Below, in pieces: positions 11,914 through 21,699 of a DNA stretch of 64,000 bases. Origin of the DNA: Bifiguratus adelaidae (Eukaryota; Mucoromycota; Endogonomycetes; Endogonales); the NCBI GenBank assembly GCA_002261195.1, contig MVBO01000058.1:19743-83742 (forward strand). The letters are read 5' to 3'. Under the pieces are notes generated by a model. The model was not told the origin of the DNA, did no database searches, and was given only the letters and a program-made list of their open reading frames with translations. The first letter of the stretch is position 1, and every line of letters starts with the position of its first letter. Both the position numbers and the translations under genes were made by a program.

Positions 11914-14838
11914 ATGGCTGAGAGCATAAACGATGGTTCAGACTACAAGAGACAGAGGATCACTAAGGCTTGGTGAGTGCTTTTGAACCGCTGTGCGCGA
12001 TTAGAAAACTTTGCAAACTCATGGCTAACCTCCTGTTGTTTTCACCTTCGCAGTGACCGTTGTCGCCACAGAAAGGTCAAGTGTGACGGTTTGACTCCTG
12101 TGTGCAGTAATTGCGCTTCACTCGGCAGCAAATGCCAATACCTTGATACGGTCAGAAAACGCGGTCCTCCCAAGGGATATATTGAGGCTTTGGAGACCCG
12201 ACTTGCAAGTGTATTGGGATTGGCCGAGCGATTATTGCATGACGGTCATTCGGATCAAACGATTGTAAGATCAATGATCAATGAGCTGACAGCGCCATTC
12301 GAGACACCTAGCGGCGCGATCATACATGCAAAACGATCAAGCAAATTACAGATTCGGCAGCAACTCTCCTTATCAGAACTTCGAGGTTCAGATCCGAACG
12401 ACGGGACTTCTGCATCATCAACTATATCACCATCCTCATCCCACGAAAAGACGACGCCTGTCAATGGTTCATCCTTGGATGATGACGATTCTGAGGACGA
12501 CGGGGATGATCTCGACAGTGTCAATGACGCTTTCGGATCACTCAGTATAGACGAAGCAAATTCGGTTCGATACTTAGGGCACGCGTCAGGATTTTACCTT
12601 CTCAAACAAAGTCATGTTTTCCGCCACGGAGCCTTTCATTTCTCCGTAAGAGGGTTCAGAAAGTTGTCACTGCTCAAATACGAAGCTGAGTTCGAGATTC
12701 AGCCTGGCATCGTCAATCCTTTGGATCTTCCGCCACCTGAGTTGTCAAGAAAGTTGCTTCAAGTGTATTTCGAATACTTTCATACAACGTTTCCAGTCTT
12801 TGGGAAAGAACAATTTCTCGAATCTCTCGACTCCCCTGTCCATCAACGACCTTTGCTATTACTCAATGCGGTTTACGCTCTCGCTTCTCGTATGCATCAA
12901 GATCCAGCAACGAGAAGTATACCAAAGGTACCTGAGACAGCTGGTGAAATATTCTTTCAGCGAGCAAAACGGCTCCTAGATGATGATTACGACATGTCGC
13001 GAATAACCACCGTTCAAGCATTATTGTTAATGGCTATTCATCAAAATGGAGTGGGCAGTGTAGCAAGAGGGTGGCTTTATGCTGGCATGGTACGATCAGT
13101 TCAGATGCATACTGCTTGTGTTTTGCTAACCTTGGATTAGGCATTTCGCATGGCGCAAGATTTAGGGTTGAATCGCAATAGCGAGAGCTGGAATATCCGT
13201 CCAGAGGAACGTGAAACTCGCAAACGCGTGTTTTGGAGTTGTTACATCCTGGATCGCTACTGGGCGTGTATCTATGGCAGGAGTTTGACTTTTGACAAGC
13301 ATGACACGAATGTGCCATACCCATCTGTGGCGGATTGCATGCCCAACAAGCATGCAACCAAAGTAGGAGCAGCTTTGCCGCATTTACTGCAATTCATCAA
13401 GTTGTCGCAAATCACGGAGAAGGTTCTCCGAAAAATATACACAACTCGCAGCAAAATTCCGAAAGATGGCGCATTTTGCCAGCTACTCTCTGATCTCAAT
13501 CACGCGCTTATTACGTGGCATGAGCGTTTGCCTCTACCGCTGCAATTGCCCGAACGTTTAGCTGACATCCAAGAGCAACAGCTCGATCTTCCGCTTTCAA
13601 CAGCCATTCTTCACATGGCGTACTATACAGTCATGATTCTGTCGCATCGACCTTTCATCCCCAGCAACGAAAAGCGCGACACCTCATTCCCTCTCAGTGT
13701 TCCTCATTCTCTCAAGATTTGCGTTTCTGCTGCTAATAGTATTTTGCAGCTTGCGGTGATCATCCATGATAGGGGACAGGTCCGCTATTTGCATCAAATG
13801 GCCATCTATGCGCTGTTCACCGCCGGAATCATTTTCATCCATAATGCAACAAATCCTTATCCGCAACTCACCGTTCAAGGCAAAATCAATGTAAATCGAA
13901 CAATGCAGGTATTGGATGAGTTACAGAAAACTTGGCCAACGGCATGCCGAATATCCAATCTCCTCGGTGACTTAGTTGGTCTGCGCGAAATCCTGGTCCA
14001 AGAGAATGGGATGTTTCGCGGCTTCAGAGATTTAACGAAGAAGGAAGAGAACAACGAGAACCAGCATACGTATACAGCTACAAAAGCAGACGACAGATCA
14101 AAGAGAGAGCAAGCCATCAGTACCGCAATGGCGGACGAACGACGGTCAAATTCCGGGGATTTGCCGCCACGGGTAGTAAAGCGCACGCCGCAGAAACCCA
14201 ATGCTTCACGGAGCTTGTGGTCATGGTCTGTACCGAGTAACGGCTCTGCATTCTCATTTCCGTTGGAAAGCACATCATCATGCATACCCCACACTGTTGG
14301 GTCGAATTCGCAGGGGAACAATTCCCACCAATCGTCATCGGGCCCCTTGAACGCTAACATGAATACCTCACAACCGCAGAATTCCGGCACGAGCTTATCG
14401 ACCCACGCTCTAGCGTTTTGGTCAACTCCATTTGGACTAAGCAGCATAGACCCCACGCAATCGCAGCACAATGCACAATGGCCATCAGATCCATTGACTC
14501 CCTTGATTTTTTCGTCACCTAAACGTGGCAGCACATCGGTCTCCAATGATACACCATCGTTCGAACCTATTCCAGACGACTTTTCACAAGCGTTTCAAGG
14601 AGTGCCATTCAGCAATGATGTGGACGAATGGAACGCCTACATGGATCGATTCTCGATGGCAAATTCAATCTCTGTTAATAGCCCTGATGGTACCGTCAAA
14701 ATAGGCTCGAATCTCGACCTCAATCCATACATTCAGTCAGCGAATGCTCCTAATGAACCGAGGACGTTGAAACTTGAAGGATTCGAGACTCTGTTATTCT
14801 GCAATTCGGTGCCATCACATTTGGAGACAGTAGATTAG
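11914..14838 (+). CDS. Zn2Cys6 transcription factor with fungal-specific TF domain (intact tandem copy)
   Basis: Exons 11914..11972, 12054..13089 and 13141..14838 encode 930 residues. The binuclear zinc cluster is complete, with Cys20, 23, 30, 37, 40 and 47 (CDRCRHRKVKCDGLTPVC, then SNCASLGSKC), and the linker RGPPKGYIEALETRL follows directly. The middle of the protein is the fungal_trans domain, with YDMSRITTVQALLLMAIHQNG, MAQDLGLNRNSE and ETRKRVFWSCYILDRYWA. Acidic and serine-rich linkers and a glutamine/asparagine-rich C-terminus complete it. The linker resembles regulators of sugar and plant-polymer catabolism, but the target genes are unknown. A decayed duplicate with the same intron positions follows at 15391. 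Confidence 0.9.
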
Positions 14839-15390
14839 GCTGCAAGGGTAGAATTATCACTTTTGGATGCAATGTCCATGGGATATCGAAGCTTTTAGAG
14901 AAATCTGCGAATACAATGAAGGAGCGACAAACGAGCTAGGTCTTGCTTTGCCACCCAATTGGCGTGCAGAGTGGGAATCAACAAGGAAGCTTTCTCCACA
15001 ATTTTGGAACTCCCCGGGTTTTACTGCTTTTGGTGCTTGACATTGCTCGTCGCACTAGCAAGCAAAGGTTATTGAGAACGCCTCATCAGAAGGTGTACCG
15101 CAACTCTGTATTGGTTGCTTCCTAGGGCACTGGTCGTCCTCAGACTCCATCCCTGGTTGTTCAAGCAAGCGACGCCTTGCACGCATTAAGCGAACATTCC
15201 GGTTATTTGGTACGCGACAAGCATATAAGGTGATCGCTTAGCGAGGTTTCAGTAGTCGAAACAGCTTCTGTCTCGCGCAATACCACAATATCGATTTAGG
15301 AGAGCTTTTTGCGTCCTTCCGACACATTCGTGAGCCGCTAGCTGCATATTGTACGCTACTCGGGCCGTCGCACGCAAATAGCTACCCGAT
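14839..15390. other. Intergenic between tandem Zn2Cys6 copies
   Basis: About 552 bp without a supportable gene. A short open stretch at 14943..15125 has no recognisable similarity. The segment would contain the terminator of the intact copy and the promoter of the duplicated one. Confidence 0.4.
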
Positions 15391-18148
15391 ATGCAAGAGA
15401 ACAATGAGGAAATGGAAGCAAGTAAGCGACCAAGGGTTAACAGAGCTTGGTGAGCAGCACTATATCTGAGTGAGACGGTTGCAATGATGGTACTTTCTCT
15501 ATCTTGTCGGTTGTAGCGACCGATGCAGGCACCGAAAGGCCAAATGTGATGGAGTACCTGTGTGTGGCAACTGTGCTGCATTAGGAGTGGAGGGTCGACG
15601 TATCGATGCGCCAAGGAAACACGGTCCACGAAAGGGCTATACACAAGCTTTGGAAAACCGACTCGCCTACGTCTTGACGCTGGTGGAAACCATGGTGAAT
15701 GACGGTCAATCAAACCAGGCAACTGTCGAATTACTCATTAATGAGTTGACTGGACCGATAGAGTCACCTTCGGAAACCGTAATAGAAAGAAAGACGTCCA
15801 AAAATCGTGGCAAACATCAACTTTCATTGCAGTTCCCCTTCGAAACGGACAGCAAGAGAAAATCGCCCGTTTCCCGAGGTTCTTCGCTTTCGCCTCAAGA
15901 CTACGTCCCTTCGACCAGTGAGTCAATGTACCCCGAAGACGAATCGGAACAAGAACAGGAAGGCGAAGAATTCGAAAGTATTAGCAAAGCGATGGGAGAG
16001 TTAAGCATAGACGACGCAAATTCGGTCAGATATTTTGGGAAATCATCAGGCTTTTATATGCTTCAGCAAAAGTCGCATTTTCCGTCGTGGGGCGTTTCAC
16101 TTATCTGTAAGAGGCCTTAACAACGCTCTGGACAGCTCGGGGCGTAAATACGAGGCGGAGAATGATATCGAGCCGGGAGTGGTTAACCCATTGGAACTAC
16201 CTCCCCTCGACCTGTCAGAAGCATTGATCAATGCGTATTTCGAGCACTTTCATCCTCAATTACCTATTCTTCGGCCGGAGTTTTTCTTACCAAACCAAGG
16301 GCGGCCGGCTAAACAACCTCCTTTGTTACTTCTAAATACGGTTTATGCTCTTGGTGCACGCGTTTGCAACCAATCGCTCTTCGACACTAATTGTAAAATG
16401 CCTGGCGCTGGTAATGGCATGTTCTTTCGTAGAGCTAAGATGTTCCTGGATGATGATTACGATATGTTGAGAATCACGACGGTGCAAGCACTTATACTTT
16501 TGGCAATTCACGAGCACGGATGTGCGCGAAATTCACGAGGTTGGCATTATGCAGGCATGGTGAGTACTGCTTGTAGAGCCTTATACATCCTAACTCTCGA
16601 TACGTTAGGCATTCCGCATGGCTCAAGATTTAGGATTGAATCGCAACAGCGAGAACTGGGACATTGACCTTGACGAACGCGACATTGACATCCCCTTGCC
16701 AAAGCCTACCGACTATCTCAAAAATCCTGATGGTGAAGCCGTGCTGCTCCACTTTTTACAGTGTATCGGACTGGCAGAAATCGTCGGGCAGGTGCTTAGA
16801 AAGCTGTACGCCCCGTGCAAAGTGGCTTTCAACCCTCCTGCAATTAGCAGTATTCTCTCCAGCCTCGACCACGCCTTATACATGTGGCGCGAGAACTTGC
16901 CTCCACCGCTGCGATTGCCTGAAGACCTCACTCAAATTGAAAAGCAGAACTTGCCGCTTCCTATTTCAACTGTCATGTTGCACATGGAGTATTATACTAT
17001 CACCATACTGCTGCATCGGCCATTCATTCCCAAGGCCGACAAGCGCGATACATCAGCGCCAGCAATCCTATCTCCGTCTCTTAGTATATGCACGTCGACG
17101 GCGAACGGCATTTTGGAGCTGGCCCTCATCACCAAGAGACGGAAACAAGTGCGCTGCCTTCACCACTTGGCGACCTATTCTTTATTCACAGCCTGCATCA
17201 TATTTATTAACAATGCCTCCAACGATAGCGCACGACAGTCTTATTACAGCAAAATCAACATCAAGCGCAACTTGGAAGTCCTAGACGACATGCGAGCCAC
17301 ATGGCCTGTTGCCCTTCGAATGTCTAGCATTCTTGGTGATTTGGCGGATCTCCGGGAGCTGATCCTACATGACGATGGGAAATTCGTCAAGCTTGAAGAT
17401 GTGAAGGTCAAGCAAGAGCCCGAGTCACCTGGCGAGAATGGCTCAAGCGCCTCTCTTTTAAACGTTGGCGACGGCACCAACATTGATTCCGGCGAGCAAT
17501 CAATGCCCCCGGCTCACATCGATCATGGCTAGCCTCTGTCGGATAATGGGATCCCGATAACCTTCCAGGCATCAACTCTTTGGAGCAGCCAATCGACCGC
17601 TAATCAGCTGAATCTCTTCGACTATAAAACTGAACAGCCGTCAGCGCCTAGCGGGGACTTTACATTACTCTACCCTTGACGCCAGAAAGCGCCGTACCCT
17701 TTTTCGGCCATGAATTGAACGCAACGTCGACCGTAATGTGTAGCTCTATCGCTCCAGTCTGACATACTCAAACTCTGAGGATACGAGTGACTTTAAAAGC
17801 GCATTCAAGTCGAGTCTATTCGGCACTTCGCAAACTATGGATACGTCTATGGTGGCAAACTTATCGGATCCATTTCAGGGTAACCTTTTGCCCTCCTCCG
17901 GCTCTGCCAATACCTTTCCAATTTCCTCACCAGTCGATGACAGAATGACGACGTTTGGGATATTTCCGGATCTGACAAGACAAGCCTTTCATGGCGTTCC
18001 GTTTGGTGACGATGTGGACCAGTGGAACGCCTATATGCGGCAATTTTCGGCAGCAGAGTCCATGTCGAACACCAGCAACGCACCCGTTTTGGGCCTCGAC
18101 GCTTCCAACAGGCTCTGCTCTCTGGTAGAACGTGATAGAAGGCGTTGA
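15391..18148 (+). pseudogene. Decayed tandem duplicate of the Zn2Cys6 transcription factor
   Basis: The first exon (15391..15449, 59 nt) and both intron positions match the intact neighbour, so this is a tandem duplication. Exons continue at 15517..16559 and 16609 onward. Damage is heavy. The sixth zinc ligand is gone (CGNCAALGVEG, Gly where the neighbour has Cys47). A +1 shift lies in the AAAA run at 16068..16071 between GFYMLQQ and SRIFRRGAFHLSV. About 32 residues of the fungal_trans core, including the RKRVFWSCYILDR segment, are deleted near 16680. The frame stops at 17530..17532, well before the C-terminal homology resumes at about 17960 (QAFHGVPFGDDVDQWNAYM, compare QAFQGVPFSNDVDEWNAYM in the intact copy), with many stops between. 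It cannot encode a working factor. A transcript or truncated peptide is possible. Confidence 0.88.
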
Positions 18149-18408
18149 ATATTCTTGGTGTGTTACTTCTTGTATATCAATAGATTCAGGGTCAGTTGGG
18201 TGTACATAGCATCTAAACAATCAAATCGCCAGATTGCGCACGTGCTCGATGGTGAACCCTTGGACGATACAGCCAATGGATGCCAAAGGCCGCACCGCAA
18301 AAAGAACGCCTTACCAAAAAGGATAAATGGCATGCATGGATTCAATACCATAGATTAACGTGACGATACGGTACAATGTAAAAGACTCTATGCATATACT
18401 CTATACCC

Positions 18409-19761
18409 TCATTTCACCGCTAAGAGACGACGATCTTGCAACAATCGACTGGTTCCAATTAAGAGACTACCAGCCACAATCATGACTCCCGAAAACAATT
18501 TTGCACCCCAATAAGCGCCATGCTGCGCGCCGACAATCCAACCGCCAATAGGCGGACCCAAAAGACAACCGAGGGAGCCAATGTACATGACCATGGATAC
18601 GTACAAGCCAATACGATCACCGTACGGACACAATTGAGCGGGGCAAGCACCGATCAAGCTGACCACAGCACCGGAGGCAAACCCGAATGCGCAGGTAAAG
18701 AGAATGATCTCCCACGTCTCGGTAGAGGTCAACCACAAGAGCGTCAGGATGCCAGACGTAAAACAAGCAACAAACATAATGTTGAACCGGCCAAACCGAT
18801 CGGCCAAAAGTCCGGGGATCACACGGCCAAATATGGAGACCCCATTCAGGAGGGCCAAGAGATAGAACGCCAGGGTGGGGTCCACACCATCTTGAATGGA
18901 GGCAATGGTGACGTAAAAGAAGGGAATGTAGAAACCGAGGCAGGTGATGAAAATACCAATAGCAAAGGTGACGAATTGAGGATTCTTCACTGCGTCTGAG
19001 TCCCAAAAGACGATCCGATTGCGCCGTGGGAGACGTCCCTTCACAAAGAAGCAAGCGGGTATTAAGAGCACCAGGCATATGAACCCTATAATACGCAAGG
19101 ACCACCCGAACCCGAGAGCATTTGACGACGTGTTGTTGAGCATATTATCGAGCGCGATCGGCCAAATGATGCCGCCGAGAGACGACCCAGCGGCCACAAT
19201 ACCCAAGGCCACGCCTCGCTTCTTGAGAAACCAGTGATTTGTGGCGGTGACGGAACAGTTGAAAAGCATGCCTCCCGTCATGCCTTGAAGCACACCTTGC
19301 GTCAAGAAGAATTGATAGTACTCGGTCGCAAGACTGGCCATCATGATACTGAACACAAACAAGGTCGAACTGACAATCATGATCCAACGTGCGCCGAATC
19401 GATCGAAAAGTGGTCCACACAAGCCGCAGCCAAGAAACATGCCAAAGAATTGAAATGATCCAATCCACGATATGTCAGATTCGGGCCGATTGGGAAGCAA
19501 GGTTTGCAGATAGTACGTCTCAATCACACCCCAAGCATTTGACAGTCCAAAAGAGACAAAGAAGGCGCATGCTCCACCTAATACCACCAACCAAGCCTGA
19601 AGACCACCGTCAGGAAAGACGAGACGGTCTTGTATTATCTCTCCTTCGATTTCTTGCTGCTTTTCCAAGGCTGCTTCTTCTTGTTCCAAGTCCATGGGTG
19701 CATGCCTCGCCCGTTGACCGTCTGCCTCTGTTAATGTTCTGTTGTCGTCCGTCGTCTCCAT
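18409..19761 (-). CDS. MFS transporter, monocarboxylate-transporter-like (MCH-type)
   Basis: A single uninterrupted exon encodes 450 residues from the ATG at 19761. The acidic cytosolic N-terminus leads into the family entry motif PDGGLQAWLVVLGGACAFF and then about twelve hydrophobic helices. LFDRFGARW, a variant of the MFS loop 2-3 motif, and GLLADRFGRFN in the second half are visible. Fungal MCH-type proteins resemble animal monocarboxylate carriers, though the yeast members mostly do not carry monocarboxylates; Mch5 carries riboflavin. The substrate is therefore open. It is transcribed divergently from the bZIP gene at 20212, and co-regulation is possible but unproven. Confidence 0.88.
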   Translation of the reverse strand: METTDDNRTLTEADGQRARHAPMDLEQEEAALEKQQEIEGEIIQDRLVFPDGGLQAWLVVLGGACAFFVSFGLSNAWGVIETYYLQTLLPNRPESDISWIGSFQFFGMFLGCGLCGPLFDRFGARWIMIVSSTLFVFSIMMASLATEYYQFFLTQGVLQGMTGGMLFNCSVTATNHWFLKKRGVALGIVAAGSSLGGIIWPIALDNMLNNTSSNALGFGWSLRIIGFICLVLLIPACFFVKGRLPRRNRIVFWDSDAVKNPQFVTFAIGIFITCLGFYIPFFYVTIASIQDGVDPTLAFYLLALLNGVSIFGRVIPGLLADRFGRFNIMFVACFTSGILTLLWLTSTETWEIILFTCAFGFASGAVVSLIGACPAQLCPYGDRIGLYVSMVMYIGSLGCLLGPPIGGWIVGAQHGAYWGAKLFSGVMIVAGSLLIGTSRLLQDRRLLAVK

Positions 19762-20211
19762 GATAAGCGCATAGGTGCACAACTCCAAGCTCTTTTTATA
19801 GCGCGTCAACAAATATCCGGTCTCCAAAGTCGTGCCTTTGACGAAAATAGTTTATCCGAAATTTTTTGCTCGGTAAATGAATGAATGAAATGCATTCGAA
19901 TCCAACGACCTGGAAGGTCCTTAATCGGCGTAGATCGTCAATCTGACTCAGCAAGGATCCGTGGTTGCGAGTCAGCTGTATGCGGTCCTCATTTGAAGAC
20001 AGCAAGCGCTGTATATTGCTCACATGGGTAATATCCTGGGCAAAGATAAGACACTCGGTCATTATCTGGATTGATGGTGTCCCACACATCGGACCGTTCC
20101 GCGCCAATGTATTCGTCGATCCCACAACAAACCCGCCCTCAACACACCACTCGTAAATGATTAACTCCCTTCCGAACCCCCCCTCAACAATTCACCCTTG
20201 GAGACGTTCAC
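19762..20211. promoter_or_regulatory. Divergent region between MFS transporter and bZIP gene
   Basis: This 450-bp region separates two divergent single-exon genes. The MFS frame stays open upstream of its ATG to about 19827, but only through a TTG, so I do not extend the gene. A C-rich run (CCCCCCC near 20177-20183) precedes the bZIP start. No specific binding site is claimed. Confidence 0.45.
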
Positions 20212-21597
20212 ATGTTTGCGAGTCAGCCCGAGACATCATACGGCATGGTTCCTAGGAACATGACGGATGCACGGCATATACAGACAAATCGAAGTGCAGC
20301 AGAAGCCAAGGAGACGCCACGACTTTTGTTTCTCAACGAGAACGACAAGACAGTGACATCACGCAAGAAACCCGGTAGGAAACCCAAGGGAACACCGGTC
20401 AGTGTTCTCAAGGCACGCAATCGATTGGCGCAACAAGCCTATCGGGAGCGTAAAGAGCATTTTGTGGCAGACTTGCAAGACCAACTGGCCAAGGCAAAAG
20501 CACAGCGCGATGATGCCCGACGGAAGATTAAGGCGCTTGAGAAGCTGGTCGGGCAGTTGCAGAGTGAACTCTTGACGCACAAGGATATTTTGCTCGAAGC
20601 ACGGACGACCATCATTGAACATGGAGGCACTAGAGCTTTGGAGATTGATTTTTTATTGAATCGTGAAGTACCGCGACTGGTGACGCAGGATATGATTGCC
20701 AACACGGTCGGCGTGATGGATCCAAATGCGATGTCTGAGGAGCTCAAAAAGCTTCTCGCCGATGACGATTTGTTTTCTCCTATCATGACTGCACCAGACT
20801 CGGTTTCTTCAGCAGCCTCAGCGAATCTCAGTCCAGAAACAGTGTCAGGTCCCTACACACCAGCGAAACCTGAGGAAGTGCTAACGATTCCCTTATATCA
20901 AGCCAACATGAGCAACAATGGTGTTGATCTATCGACAATTCCGGTTAATTTCATGGACCTAAAACTAACATTTCCACTGGAAACTGAAATGTTTCCCGAG
21001 TCCGCCTGTCCGCCGCCATCATCTCTCGACCGCACTGATACCCTAGACGCAGAACCTAAATCCTATCCCTTCATTCCTACGTATGCCGCCTTACGGACTA
21101 TTCACCTCCAACTCATTGTACAATCCATCTTTCCCGCCTTTGGACACAAAAATCTCATCCCTACGCCACTTCAACTGGTTACTAACCACGATGTGCGCAT
21201 CAATTATCTTCCCATGGCTAACGTACGCGATCGGATCCTTCTCTTCCAAGACGTGCTCGATATAGACATGGTAACTACGGCTCTTCGGTGCGACTCCCGA
21301 TGCTGGGGTCCCGAACCCTTTTCTTGCACTTCCTGGGAGCTTCCGGAAAGCTTCTTTTCCACGTATTGGTTCTTATGCGATCAAGAATTGGTAGACTGTA
21401 CGAACCGGTGGAGACGACGAGCGGGCAAAGAAGATGTACGATGGGATCCGCTTGGACGACATGTGACGGCTGCCAGTATTGGCATGGATGAACGCGTGAT
21501 GGGTGAGTTGAACCATGAATGGAGAATGCATGAGCTCATGCCCATTGTTTTAGGATCGATTGTCAAGCAAATGGAAGCATTAAATGTGTCATCATAG
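20212..21597 (+). CDS. bZIP transcription factor with DUF3425 C-terminal region
   Basis: A single exon encodes 461 residues. An AT-hook-like GRKPKG (55-60) precedes the basic region KARNRLAQQAYRERKEHF (about 67-84), a Pap1/Yap-like variant with Gln and Tyr at the DNA-contact positions. A heptad zipper runs to about residue 125. The C-terminal third carries the DUF3425 signature: RDRILLFQDVLDIDMVTTAL, then CWGPEPFSCTSWELPESFF. DUF3425 bZIPs are widespread in filamentous ascomycetes, commonly near metabolic or transporter genes. That suits the divergent MFS transporter next door, but control of it is only inference. Confidence 0.9.
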   Translation: MFASQPETSYGMVPRNMTDARHIQTNRSAAEAKETPRLLFLNENDKTVTSRKKPGRKPKGTPVSVLKARNRLAQQAYRERKEHFVADLQDQLAKAKAQRDDARRKIKALEKLVGQLQSELLTHKDILLEARTTIIEHGGTRALEIDFLLNREVPRLVTQDMIANTVGVMDPNAMSEELKKLLADDDLFSPIMTAPDSVSSAASANLSPETVSGPYTPAKPEEVLTIPLYQANMSNNGVDLSTIPVNFMDLKLTFPLETEMFPESACPPPSSLDRTDTLDAEPKSYPFIPTYAALRTIHLQLIVQSIFPAFGHKNLIPTPLQLVTNHDVRINYLPMANVRDRILLFQDVLDIDMVTTALRCDSRCWGPEPFSCTSWELPESFFSTYWFLCDQELVDCTNRWRRRAGKEDVRWDPLGRHVTAASIGMDERVMGELNHEWRMHELMPIVLGSIVKQMEALNVSS

Positions 21598-21699
21598 CGG
21601 TGTTGAGAAAATCCTAATGTTACACCCGGTCCACAGTTCCATTCAATTGTACATAACATCACAGACATCATCTCGAATACCGAGCGTTGCGTTTTTTGG

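Noticed and set aside
13875-14546. 223-codon minus-strand frame inside the intact Zn2Cys6 gene
   Set aside because: It lies wholly antisense to a well-supported exon, has no start context or similarity, and is absent as a frame from the duplicated copy.
18520-18999. Long plus-strand frame inside the MFS gene
   Set aside because: It is the antisense shadow of a GC-balanced membrane protein gene, with low-complexity polar composition and no family resemblance.
19759-19827. MFS transporter extended by 22 residues at its N-terminus
   Set aside because: The extension begins at TTG, not ATG; the ATG at 19761 gives a normal cytosolic N-terminus.
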